From Lycorma delicatula (lineage: Eukaryota; Arthropoda; Insecta; Hemiptera; Fulgoridae): DNA of 64,000 nucleotides. Of the stretch, positions 1-9,604 are shown one piece after another (the first letter of the stretch is position 1; every line of letters begins with the position of its first letter). The stretch covers positions 46,593,946-46,657,945 of the forward strand of contig NC_134465.1 of assembly GCF_047948215.1 (NCBI RefSeq). Reading direction: 5' to 3'. The position numbers and the translations under genes were made by a program. The notes beneath the pieces are model-generated. The model was not told the DNA's origin. It did not search any database and saw only the letters and a program-made list of their open reading frames with translations.

Positions 1-260
1 GAAATGAAGAAAGTTCATATAAACAGAGATTCGCTTCGTTAGCAGGTGTTGGCTGGCAAAAGATTTCTTCCTGATTTCTGAGATTTCATTAAAATTAAGC
101 CAGATTATAATTCTAGGGAACCAAATTAATGGGTATATTTAGTTGTTTTATACGAAATACGATTTGAAAAATTGAAAAGAAATTAGATCCAAGGATTGTA
201 TCTGTAGTAGTTTTCGTCAAATCTGGGTAAAATACAAAATATTAGGATCAATTTAGTTAT
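1..260 (+). repeat. Repeat E, degraded copy without a clear start
   Basis: This stretch lines up by eye with other repeat E copies near 8350, 11446, 45143 and 56588. Shared signposts are a run of 'cgcttcgttag', a block about 'gatttct..gagattt', and the closing phrase 'tgtatctgtagtagtttt' at about 204-221. No coding capacity is seen. Better copies begin with a mariner-like terminus, so E is probably non-coding sequence of a Tc1/mariner-type element. The identification is by eye and the copy is old. Confidence 0.4.
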
Positions 261-403
261 TTATTAACTTAAAAAAATATATATATATTCGTAATTTATT
301 ATTAGCTATTTTACTGTTTCGATTGGCTTAGAACTATATTTCTTTTACTTATTAAGTAAATGATTTTTTTTATTATTATTTATTTGTATGAACTTTTAAA
401 AAT

Positions 404-602
404 AAGAAATACTTTTTTTTAACCTCAAGGATCATCGTTAAGTATTGCTTCAGAGGATGGAATTTTTTATATCGTGTGAAAATGGTATGCCTGATCGGGA
501 TTCGAACCCGGGACCTACGGATGAAAAACCGAGACGCTACACGCGCTAGCCGAGACCGTAGCGCTACTCGCGCTACGGAGGCCGGCTAAGCGAAGAAATA
601 CT
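404..602 (-). mobile_element. tRNA-derived SINE (head type H2) with 10-bp target duplication
   Basis: The element (about 414-592) is flanked by the direct repeat aagaaatact at 404-413 and 593-602. On the minus strand it begins with a tRNA-like head carrying the B-box-like gttcgaatcc (complement near 495-505). It runs into a body with the tail motif shared by all SINEs here ('..cctctgaag..' to '..gaggtt') and ends in an A-rich run (plus-strand T8 at 413-420). The head holds an extra local duplication that makes the palindrome ccgtagcgc/gcgctacgg. SINEs of this kind are transcribed by RNA polymerase III and copied by LINE enzymes. A working tRNA is unlikely. Confidence 0.75.
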
Positions 603-724
603 CGTTTTATAAGTAATATTTATTTATTAATATAATTTTTTTCATTAATTGTAATAAATTTCTAGTCGCTGCCGCTAATCACTTGTTTAAGTTAATTTTG
701 AAACCGAAAATACTCAGTTTTAAT

Positions 725-903
725 CGTATTAAAAACTGGTTGTTTTTATTCGGATAAATACTAAACAGTGGATACTAGTTCGTGGATACCGCTGTTCTTT
801 GGTGGTTCGATTTCAATTTACCGCACGTCTCAGGAACGGTCGACCTGACAGACTGTACAAGACTACACTTCATTCATACATATCATCCTCTGAAGTAATA
901 TAA
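725..903 (+). mobile_element. SINE (H1 body), left part split by mariner A
   Basis: This contains the H1 SINE body in the plus orientation: the 'ggataccg..ttctttggtgg' block near 784-805, 'ctcaggaacggtcgacctg' near 830-848, and 'catatcatcctctgaagtaata' ending at 900. The tRNA-like head is missing. The tail resumes at about 2240 after the mariner element, so the SINE is older than the mariner insertion. A few bases of the tail were lost at the junction. Confidence 0.65.
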
Positions 904-2238
904 CAGAGTGTCCAATATAAAACGCAACCCAACCTTATATTGGTAGGTATTGAAATAATAAAAAGGCATATGTAAATGTAAATGTAATTTTTATTATTAC
1001 CATCCATTACCTTACATTTAGAGTAAATGTTGGAAAAAAAGGGCCGCCATCTGCTTGAATACAAGCTTCAATTCTTTTTACAGGGTTTCTTGCAACGTTT
1101 TTCAAAGTTTGTGGCTGGATATTTAATACAGCTTGTTCAATATTGACTTTCAATCGTTCAAGGGTTCGTGGTTTGTTGCTGTAGGCTTTTTCTTTGAGAT
1201 AACCCCGTAGAAAAAAATCCACCGCAGTCAAATCTGGAGATCTTAGTGGCCACAAGCCTCGACCGATAACACGATCACCAAAGAATTCCTCAACGAAATA
1301 AGAAGTTGAACCTGCGTAGTGCGATGTCGCACAGTCATGTTGTAGCCGGCAGTGTCTGCCTTCCTCTTCCAAGAGTGCGATGAACTGAAATAAAATATCC
1401 TGATATCGTTCTGCATTAATGGTGTACTCGAAAAAAATATGACCGATTTTTTTATTCCGCGATATCGCGCACCACACGCCCAACTTCTGCGGGTGTAATT
1501 GTTTTTCGTAACAAACGTGGGGATTTTCAGCGCTCCAAATTCTACTGTTTTGGCTGTTTACGTAGCCATCCAAATGAAACCGTGCTTCATCTATGAAAAA
1601 TAACTAATCCATAACATTAATTCCCTCGCGCAGAAATCGACGGAACCGTTGACAATATTGTAGTCGTTTTTCTTTGTCGGGCTCAAGAATTCGATGAACC
1701 GTTTGAATGCGATAAGGTCGTAATTGTAATCGTTTGGTCGCCCGATGAACAGTTGATTTAGACAAATTAATTTCAGCAGACAAACGTCTGATCGATTTAT
1801 TTGGCGAGGCGAGTAGTCGGTCTTTGATTTCAGCAACTGTATCTGTATTCAACACTGAAGCAGATCTTTTGTGTTCCTTGTTATTAACAGAACCGGTCTC
1901 TCTAAATTTTGCGACTAACCTTAACACTGATGTTTTGTTAGGAGCCGGTTTATCTGGGTACTTATGGCGAAACAAATCTTGTACTGCAACCACTGATTTC
2001 GTACTGAAGTACGACTCAACGATGAAAACACGTTCATCTAGCGAAAACACCATCTTGTTTCTAGCAATACTCTGAAGGTTATGATTGCATTGTTGTTACT
2101 ATCGGTAGTGTTCTACTGCGTCGCCGCGATGTTCAGATGTTGGACGAGTCCATTTCAGTAACGAGTAGGGGAGTAAGTTTGACTTTTCAAATTTCATGGC
2201 GAGTGATTGATGGATTGCGTTTTATATGGGACACCCTG
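904..2238 (-). mobile_element. Mariner-like transposon, family A, near-complete
   Basis: Inverted termini bound the element. The left end reads cagagtgtccaatataaaac and the right end is the reverse complement of cagggtgtcccatataaaac. TA dinucleotides lie at both edges, as expected of Tc1/mariner insertion, though an extra base sits at the left junction. The single transposase frame lies on the minus strand (2053 down to 1007). The element sits inside a SINE whose two halves are at 725-903 and 2239-2290. A second copy (29511-30699) and a fragment (20342-20565) share the termini. Length is about 1.33 kb, normal for a complete Tc1/mariner unit. Confidence 0.85.
1007..2053 (-). pseudogene. Family A transposase, one in-frame stop
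   Basis: The frame starts with ATG at 2053 and runs 348 codons to 1007. It is interrupted only by a TAG at 1604-1606 (codon 150). The other copy at about 30150 has a serine TCG at this spot. The N-terminal ~110 residues form the helix-turn-helix DNA-binding part ('ETGSVNNKEHKR' then 'SPNKSIRRLSAEI'). The catalytic half shows FFIDEA (first Asp), LQHD (second Asp) and SPDLTAVDFF (third Asp). There are 38 residues between the second and third Asp. These are hallmarks of the Tc1/mariner DDE/D fold, which cuts and rejoins DNA at the inverted ends in the nucleus. No frameshift was found. The amber codon may make it inactive, or two partial proteins may be made. Confidence 0.85.
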
Positions 2239-2290
2239 TATTATGGTGGTTCCAGAGGCTAAACAGAAAAAGAAAGACAGTGGATACTTA
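2239..2290 (+). mobile_element. SINE tail, right part after mariner A
   Basis: The sequence 'tggtggttccagaggctaaac' at 2244 onward followed by 'agaaaaagaaag' is the shared SINE 3' tail. It continues the SINE half that stops at 900. Compare the uninterrupted tail near 22370-22415. Confidence 0.6.
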
Positions 2291-2400
2291 TGTACTTTGG
2301 TGTTTGAGGTTCAATTAACCGCAAATCTCAGGAATGGTCGGCCTGAATCTATACAAAACAACATCTCATTTACATATCATCCTCATTACATTCGATGGAG
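2275..2400 (+). mobile_element. SINE body fragment
   Basis: A second partial SINE in the same direction follows directly. It has 'gtggatactt..tactttggtg', then 'ctcaggaatggtcggcctga' near 2328-2347, and 'catatcatcctcat' near 2373. It has neither the tRNA-like head nor the normal tail, and ends in a G-run near 2401. Confidence 0.5.
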
Positions 2401-2404
2401 GGGG

Positions 2405-3320
2405 GGCTTGCTTGATGTTTACAAGTTGAGAGTGGTGGCTCGTAGCTAAAATTAGTGGGGGTTCTAATCCGGAAAAATGTTTTTCCAGGGCTTTTCAAGG
2501 TCAAGTTAAAGTGTTCTATAAATTTAAAAAAACCGAAAAAATGAATTAAATAGAATAGCTGGAAGCAGGATAGTAATCTAATTCTACACTTTATCACATT
2601 CAAGAGTATGGTACACAGTTTTTAAGCACATCGTGCTTAAAACCATATTTAGTTTAACCGAATAAATAATAAAATGTCAATACAGTTTATTTTTTAGTAT
2701 TATTAGACAATAACTTAATAAAATGTCCGCTTAAAAACACTGTAGTCCAACGGTGTTTAATTTAAATTTCTATGTACACAAAAACAAATACATAATTCGT
2801 TTTTACTAATTATCTTCTCTTTCTCCCTTCCAGTGTGTTTTTGGACAGATTTGGTAATCAAAGAGCCCTTGCTTTTCAACATCTCCTGATCACTACTGAA
2901 AAAAACAACTAAACCGTTTTCATATTCCTTCCACAGACTAAACTAGAAAAGGGAATGAACAAGAAACGTTCCATACACACGCGAAGTAAAACAAAAACTA
3001 CCTTCCACCAGCACGCCAGGGTTGGCACGTTGGGAACGACAGTGTTCTCTCTCCCTCGCAGCCTAGCGTGCAGCTTCCTATGTGCACATGCGTGCAACAG
3101 TCAAATACCACGGCACTGGAACTGTGAAGTGCACAGTTCCATAAAAAGTTTTTGTTACTTTTTCATAAACTTGGGGACGGCTACTGACATTAAGATTAAG
3201 GATTATTATTGTAAAAGTATAAAAAAAAGAATTAGAGAAAACAGAACTCATTGTATTAAATATTATCGATAATATCAAGTGGAAATAGGAGGTGCTGCAT
3301 TTCCACAGTGCCTCTACGCC
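2405..3320. other. No gene seen; includes a small hairpin
   Basis: The sequence is AT-rich with a moderately GC-rich patch at about 2960-3150. Open frames here carry no recognisable motif. A perfect hairpin lies at 3117-3141: arms tggaactgtg and cacagttcca with a 5-nt loop. Its role is unknown. The GC patch could be the relic of a retroelement, but I cannot name it. Confidence 0.4.
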
Positions 3321-3643
3321 ACCCGCCACTGCTTTTCTTTCTTTTTCCTGTTTAGCCTCCGGTAACTACCGTTTAGATAATACTTCAGAGGATGAATGAG
3401 GATGATATGTATGAGTGTAAATAAAGTGTAGTCTTGTACATTCTCAGTTCGACCAATCCTGAGATGTGGTTAATTGAAACCCAACCACCAAAGAACACCG
3501 GTATCCATGATCTATTATTCAAATCCATGTAAAAATAACTGGCTTTACTAGGACTTAACGTTGGAACTCTCGGCTTCCAAATCAGCTGATTTGGGAAGAC
3601 GCATTCACCACTAGACCAACCCGGTGGGTTGACCCGCCACAGC
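3321..3643 (-). mobile_element. Complete SINE (head type H1) with target duplication
   Basis: The SINE lies at about 3333-3631 between near-identical direct repeats acccgccactgc (3321-3332) and acccgccacagc (3632-3643). Read on the minus strand it starts with a tRNA-like head (ccgggttggtctagtggtg). It continues through a conserved body with the 'ccaaatcagctgatttgg' palindrome, then the shared tail 'cctctgaag..ggaggctaaacagg' and a pyrimidine/purine simple run. It is transcribed by RNA polymerase III if active, encodes nothing, and depends on a LINE for movement. Confidence 0.8.
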
Positions 3644-3649
3644 TACCTG

Positions 3650-4735
3650 AACAGATTGTAACGTATACATTAGGAATAAATAAATTATTTTGATGATGAT
3701 TGATTATCATTCGAAATATTCATCTTGTTTTAGATTTTAAGTAATTTTTTACCGTTTTTTGAACGGAATTTCATTTACAGTTGATGATTCATTATAAATT
3801 AATTTAGAATATAAAGCTTAACGCTGTTTATTTTTTTCACAGTAATTTATTATATATTTTCTTTGGTATATCAAAGATATAATCACATTTAACATTTTTA
3901 TGTTATTTTATTACTAACATAAAATTATATATCGTAGTATAACTGATGTAAACGATAAACATTGTATCTTTAACCTTAAATTTAACCCGATGAAACGATA
4001 TATCGATAATAATATACTGATATATATCGATATTGTTTAAAAGAAGACAATACAACGATTCTGGTCTTTAATAATAAAGTATAAAAACGATTTTCTAACC
4101 GATAAAGTTCTTTTACACAGATGCAAGCGGTAACACAAGGAAATATATACAGGTATACGTTTTTTTTAAAACAAATAAAATTTCTTAAATATATTATTTT
4201 TCTATACAGTATATAAAAAAATATACTCAAATTGTTTTTTAATAGGTTGTAGTAAATATGTACATATTTATTTTTACAAAAAAATGAAAAGCATTACATA
4301 AAAATAAAACACAGTCTACAAGCAAAGTAAACATTTCCGCAATCTTTCCATCAATTTAAAAAATAATACAATTTTGTTGAAAGATTTTTATTTACTTTTT
4401 TGTATATGTTTTATTCAATATTATGAGCCTTGTATTTAATTTTTCTTGTTTATTAATATTTGAATCGTTTTGTTTTCCATTGTTTATTTTTTTGTCATAT
4501 ATATATTTTTTTAATATATAAATTCAGTTATGTATTATAACCATCTCCCTCTACACCACTTACGTACATACCTTACACATCCAAGTACCTATCGCATCAT
4601 TTTGTCCCGAATGACGGTTGTAAAATTAGCCTGCGCGTTGTACATAGATTTTAATGTTTCATATTAAAACCGGAAGTTGTTACAACATTACTGTAAAAAT
4701 TCTATTAACTAGACAAATTTTTATAAGTACGATAT
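3650..4735. other. No gene seen (AT-rich)
   Basis: The stretch is very AT-rich with many short TA runs. No open frame shows a domain or sensible composition. No clear terminal repeats or tRNA-like boxes were seen. Confidence 0.4.
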
Positions 4736-5645
4736 CCGTTCAAAAAAATAACCGAACCTTTTTTGAATTACGCGCCAACGGAGATACGTAGTAACGTGCG
4801 TTTGACAGCATTGTGTTCCGGGTAACTTCTGTAACCACATATTCTTGGATTATTGATATCTCGTTTAGTTTTCATGTTATTGTTATTTGAGTGTAACTTG
4901 TTTAAGCGTTACTAATAATTATTGTAATGTGTGATTTTCGAGAGTAATGATACAACATAAAATTTTGCGTGAAACTGTGGAAAAATTTCACAGAAACTTT
5001 TCAAGTTTTGAAATAAGCTTATAGAGATGATGTTCTGGTTCATACGCAATGTTGCGAATGGTTTTCACAGTTTAAAAGTGGTCGTCAGTTAATCGAAGAT
5101 TACCCTCGACCAAGAAGTCTTTCGACTTAAATTGATGACACACATGTTTAGAAAATCAACAACCTAGTGCGTGCAAATCGACAATTGATTGTCGGAGAAC
5201 TTACAGAAAGGATTAGCATCTCGATTGGATCGTGCCGTAACATTTGACTGAAAAACTGAAATGCATCGAGTTGCAGCAAAATCTGTTCCTAGTTTGATGA
5301 CCAAACAGCAGAAAGAACATCGTGTGGAAAATTGCCGGCAACTCCTTGAACAATGCGATGACGATAAACATTCACGCAAACGATCGTAACGGGAGACAAA
5401 AGCTGAGTTTACGGCTACGAAATTAAAACAAAATTTCAATCATCAAAAAATCGCACATTACAAAAATCGTTACTAACACTTAAACATGTTGTACTTAAAC
5501 AACAATAACACAAAAAGAGATATCAACAACACAAGAACATGTGATTACAGAGGAGGTTATGCGGTACACAGTTCTGCCAACCGCATATCACTAAATATCT
5601 TCGTTAGCGCGTAATTAAAAAAGTTCGGTAATTTCTTTAATAGAT
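4736..5645 (+). mobile_element. Mos1-type mariner element (family H), internally deleted
   Basis: Imperfect inverted ends are visible: left 'aataaccgaaccttttttga' near 4747-4766, right the complement of 'aattaccgaacttttttaat' near 5610-5632. Between them lie remnants of a Mos1-like transposase on the plus strand. The element is about 0.9 kb against ~1.3 kb for a complete mariner, so about a third is missing. Exact ends and the TA duplication are unclear. Confidence 0.65.
4947..5460 (+). pseudogene. Mos1-like mariner transposase relic
   Basis: Translation from ATG 4947 gives 'ETVEKFHRNFSSFEISL', then with stops 'CCEWFSQFKSGRQLIEDYPRP', which is the mariner helix-turn-helix (HTH_48) pattern including the GR..IED.PR linker. 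Further on come 'NNLVRANRQLIVGELTERI' and, after an internal deletion near 5360, 'IVTGDKS', the conserved segment that holds the first catalytic Asp in this family. Stops and the deletion make it non-functional. The match is to the mariner branch found fused in SETMAR-like proteins. It is unrelated in detail to families A, D, F and G in this window. Confidence 0.7.
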
Positions 5646-5649
5646 CTCG

Positions 5650-6000
5650 TACATCGAAACCGTTTTAATCGGGCAGAACAAGTGTCATCGATTTTCATCG
5701 TAGCGGAAGTTTCGATTGACGCTTTAAAAAATCGCATTAATATGATCTTAGTTTTAAGAAAAAACATATAAAAATTATTCATGATAAGCTGAATTATCTT
5801 TAATTTTTTTATAATTTTTAGACCTTTTTTATTAAACGAGCTTTATACCTTATAGATCATATTAAATGGGCTGAAAGATGTACATTTCATGATAAAAGGG
5901 AATTTTTTCCTTTTGCGTGAAAGGGATGTATATGATTTCTAATTTTTGCAGTAATATATTTTTTTTCTTTGGCTTGATGACATCACCACATAAGCTTAAA
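5650..6000. other. No gene seen
   Basis: AT-rich sequence with no recognised repeat or coding signal. Confidence 0.35.
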
Positions 6001-6118
6001 GCTTGTGCGTGGGATACGGAAATGGAATTTTGTAGCGTATGAAAAATGTTATACCTGACCGGGAATCGAACCCAGGACCTCCAGATGAAAGGCCAAGACG
6101 CTACCACTCCCCCACGGT
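5995..6118 (-). mobile_element. SINE head type H2, degraded
   Basis: On the minus strand a tRNA-like segment is visible: A-box-like 'gtgggggagtggtagcgtct' region (complement of about 6092-6112) and B-box-like gttcgattcc (complement near 6062-6071). The following 'taacatttttcatacgcta' segment also occurs in the H2 copy at 38915. The usual 3' tail is not seen. It is not a functional tRNA. Confidence 0.55.
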
Positions 6119-6324
6119 TATTTACAACAGATTAATTGTTAATGATATAATCTTAATAAGTCAAATTTAAAATATTATTAATAATAAATATAGTCTATAA
6201 TTAATTCATTTATAATAAAACTCGTGGGAATATTTATAAAATAATATATAAATACTTACATTCCAGAAGTTATGGAGTCTCATAATAATGTTGGCAAAGA
6301 CACAGTGATTTGCTCTTTACTGTG

Positions 6325-6364
6325 TGTGTGTATGTGTACGTGCGTGCGTGTGTGTGTGTGTGTT
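6325..6364 (+). repeat. GT-rich microsatellite
   Basis: An interrupted (GT)n run with ta/cg variants. No coding meaning. Confidence 0.8.
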
Positions 6365-6924
6365 TATGTTGAGTGCAGGACCCTTCTTAATTTGGCATTC
6401 CAATAATGTTCATAGTTACAGTTGACGTCACATCCTCTCTTTGTTTCTTATTCTATAGTCCACAACTTTTTATACATAATTTTTTCTTATTTTGTTCACA
6501 TTTATTTCTCTTTTTTTGTTCATGTATTTGTTATTTTTTCTTTTCATCATTTTACTATTCTTCTCTATGATTCATCTACATAATCATTATCGTAAAACTT
6601 TATGTATATTATTATTTTTTTTTTTCATTATATTTTATCTTACTATTATTTTATATCTGAAGTACATAGACTGTTATGTATACTGCAATAGATTTTTTTA
6701 ATATTTAAAAAAATTTCTAATTGAATTGTTATGAATACTCGTAACATTTTTGTAGATAGATTAAAAATCTAAGAATTTTATTGTATTATATTGCGTACTG
6801 TTGGTTTTATACCCAACTTCGACTCATGTATTTCGATAATCTTTTAACGTGAAGATACTACCTATTTCATATATTTTAATCATAATTAACTTCGATTATT
6901 TTCCTAATTCACTTTTAATTGTCC

Positions 6925-7290
6925 TTTTTTTAAACCCCCCAGGAGCGACCGAGACACCGTTAGGCATTACGTCAGTCCCTCCGGGGTTTCATGGCAGCAG
7001 CCTGTCCACCCCCTATCATGGTTCTACAATTAGACCACCCGTCGGGGTCCCCTTGGATCACAGGAACAGACCGACTTCTCTCCTTCTGGACAGCCGGAAT
7101 GCCTCTCCCCAAGGGAGCTACCCTTCCTGGCTCTACCCTACTTTGATCCGGGCACGCATTGCACGTGCCCTTCCCCATACACGCACCGCAAGCATCCTCC
7201 GTGCCATTATCAGAAGCACCCCATCACCCCTGCTCTTGCGTGCAAGCAAGCCAAGGTGTCCTAGGCAAAAAGGCAACTGTCACTTATAAT
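6925..7290 (-). mobile_element. GC-rich retroposed sequence, probably a LINE 3' end
   Basis: This is a sharp GC-rich island in AT-rich DNA. Read on the minus strand it ends in 'gtcgctcctggggggttt' and an A-rich run (complement of 6927-6938), the shape of a poly-A retroposed copy. The last ~150 bp are related to a second, shorter copy at 30835-31016 that has a TSD. The minus-strand frame 7178-6972 contains no domain I can name. The 3' untranslated end of a LINE is the best explanation, but the parent element is not in this window. Confidence 0.45.
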
Positions 7291-7387
7291 TATTTTATCA
7301 TATTTCATATAAGTTTTCAAAATATTTATAAAAGGAAATTAATTAAAAAACAATTGTTTAAAAACATCTTTTTTATACTCTCTTAAT

Positions 7388-7680
7388 GTGAACATTGTAA
7401 TCTGTTCAACTAGTGAACAATAAGAAACTTCCCATGATGAGAATGATATGTATGATATACAAATGAGGTGTAGTTTTGTATTAAGGCCAACCATTCCTGA
7501 GACGTGTGGTTAATTGAACCCCAACCACCAAAATATACCGGTATCCACCGTCTAATATTCAAATCCGTTTAAAAACAACTAACATTTACTAGGATATTCG
7601 AACTTTAGAACCTTCGACTTCGAAAATCAGCTGTTAACAACTAATTTTCGTCGACGAATTAACCACTAGACCAGCCCCAT
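7388..7680 (-). mobile_element. SINE, H1-like head with tail type 2
   Basis: Read on the minus strand: a tRNA-like head (complement of 'ccactagaccagccc', 7663-7677), the H1 body ('ccggtatccacc..', 'ttaattgaaccccaacc') and then a different 3' end. In place of the usual 'cctctgaag..ggaggctaaac' it ends in 'gttgaacagattacaatgtt' (complement of 7391-7410). The same alternative tail occurs at 21718-21790. No clear TSD was found. Confidence 0.65.
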
Positions 7681-7689
7681 GGATGATTA

Positions 7690-8340
7690 AAAGCTATTGA
7701 AAAAATTACATACAACGTAAATGAAAATAATGAAAAAATGTCGTTTCTCATTTTGGGCCCAAAATATAATATAGGGGCTAAAAGTAATTTAATTTAATAT
7801 CCCTTTAATTCATGATGAAAAATACAAAAAAAAAAACAAAATTTCTTTAGAAAAAAAAATTAAAAGAGAACCAAAAAACAAAATCAAAAAAATAATATAT
7901 TTTTTTAAACTGGAGAATAAATTTTAAGAATATTTTTCTGAATATATTCCTTTAGAGGTTAAGATTAACAAATTTGCTTAAATAAATTTTTCTCTAAACC
8001 TAATAATATCCGCTTCAATAAAAGCTAAAATAAGAAACGAAAAAAAAAGATTATACTAAAATGTTTTCTGCATAATTAGGTTATATTTTTTAAAAAATGA
8101 AGATATTTGTTGATAGCTCTATATATGAACTTTCAAAAAAATTTTGAAAAACATTTTTAAATTGAAAGTAGAGTTAAAGAATAAAAAATATGTTTCAATT
8201 TTATGTGGAGGGGGGGGGGTTGATTTTTGGAAAAACGTTTTCTTGGATTATTTATACAGGTAATTACAAATTACACGGTAATTCCACAGAAGATGATTCT
8301 ATAACCAAAAATAAGAAAATAACTTTCATATAACCATAGG
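7690..8340. other. No gene seen; A-rich
   Basis: A-rich and T-rich runs, with a G9 run at 8211-8219. No domain or repeat could be assigned. Confidence 0.35.
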
Positions 8341-8344
8341 TCAG

Positions 8345-9345
8345 AAAATGGTTTGTTAGCGGGTTTCCGCTCGTGAAACATTTATCCCTGATTTCTGCTC
8401 CATCTGTGAAATTGAACCGTACTAAAATTCTTGGGGTATAAATTGAGGGATAATTTTGGTGCTTCCTTATGGTTTTTTGATCTAATTGAATAAAAGTGGT
8501 CTCAGTTCTTTAGTTCACTTAAGTTTTAAGAAAAAAACGGGATAAAATACATAACTTTTGTCGGAAAATAATAGAAATATTTTTATATTTAATAATTTTT
8601 AGAAAAAAACAATAAGTTTGTGATTTTTATTTTTTTTTTATATCTGTTATTTATTCATTTTTATCTGTTATTGATAAGTTTTCTATTTGTTTTTTATTTA
8701 TAGTATGTCGTTCAAAGATTAATGAAAATTGTTCTGTTTAAAATCGTATCACTTATCCGATCCAGTTTGTATGTTTTGTTTTTAGTTAAAATTGAACTTC
8801 TCAATTTTTTGTTTAATTTTAATAGATGTTATTTACATAAATTTTCACGGAAATTAATTTTCTACAATGTTAACCAGACATTTTTATTCGTTAATTGATA
8901 AATTAATAAAGTTATTTTATTCCAAATCTAAAAACAAATAAATTTTCCGACAAAACTTTTTGAGTTGTTTTACTACGTTTTTATTAATACCTAAGTAAGA
9001 TAAAGGTCTGGACTGCTTTCATTAAATCTTTTAAATAAAAAAAACTTAAAGAAGCGCCAAATTTACCCCTAGATTTGTACACCAAGAATTTTTTTTATTA
9101 TTATTTAACCTCCGGGACCACCGTTAGGTATTGCTACAGAGAATGAGATGAATGACAAGTAGCGTGCGAAGATGCCACGCCTGATCGGGGATTCGAACCC
9201 GGGACCTCCGGATGAAAGACCAAGACTCTACCACTCGCGCCATGGAGGCCGACACACCAAGAATTTAGTACGGTTTAATTTCACAGAGGGAGCAGAAAGC
9301 AGGGCTAAATGTTTCGCGAGCCGAAACTCGCTAACGATGTATGAT
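8345..9345. repeat. Palindromic repeat E pair (large inverted repeat)
   Basis: The left arm (from about 8350, with 'gtgaaacattta', 'ctgtgaaatt', 'aaccgtact', 'ttcttgg') is matched in inverted order by the right arm ending about 9345. Symmetry continues inward through 'gcgcttct..' (9051 side) against 'ggtgcttcc' (8459 side), and 'ttttgtcggaaaat' against its complement near 8943-8957. Arms are at least ~250 bp, and the centre is near 8750. The right arm is interrupted by a SINE (9079-9266). This is either a foldback-type element or two E elements head to head. Confidence 0.6.
9079..9266 (-). mobile_element. SINE (head type H2) with 13-bp target duplication
   Basis: The exact direct repeat acaccaagaattt lies at 9079-9091 and 9254-9266, with the SINE at 9092-9253. 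On the minus strand the head starts at 'cggcctccatggcgcgagtg', continues 'gtagagtcttggtctttcat', and has the B box gttcgaatcc (complement of 9189-9198). The 3' part 'caatacctaacggtggtccc' is the tail shared with H1 SINEs, followed by a TAA/A-rich end. The anticodon-loop region (ctttcat) would suggest a tRNA-Glu-like ancestor, but this is only a hint. Confidence 0.8.
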
Positions 9346-9604
9346 CGATGTTTATATGAACATTTTTTTTTTACTTTTTAGTTGTAAAATCATCTCCAGA
9401 GAGACTGTCATGCAATTTGGAATCTCCGTGTTTATGCACTGAAGGTAATAAATTTGTTTTAATAAAGTTTTCACCGAAGAAAATCGAAATTAGTTTTTAT
9501 ATGATATCTTGCCATTACTTAAAAGAATTTTGAAAAAATATGCCTCATATGTTAAAATAATTGAGTTAAATTTGTAGAAAATCGGTTTGGTCAATCCTGA
9601 GATA

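Noticed and set aside
1824..2075. 83-codon plus-strand frame
   Set aside because: Antisense to the family A transposase; a similar shadow occurs in the copy at 30388-30621.
2955..3272. 105-codon frame
   Set aside because: No start context, domain or similarity; also open on the other strand, so composition explains it.
6849..7289. 146-codon plus-strand frame as a gene
   Set aside because: It lies antisense to a poly-A-tailed GC-rich retroposed copy. The GC-rich composition alone keeps the frame open.
9172..9253. True tRNA gene
   Set aside because: The tRNA-like boxes belong to a SINE with tail and target duplication; the arms do not fold into a clean cloverleaf.
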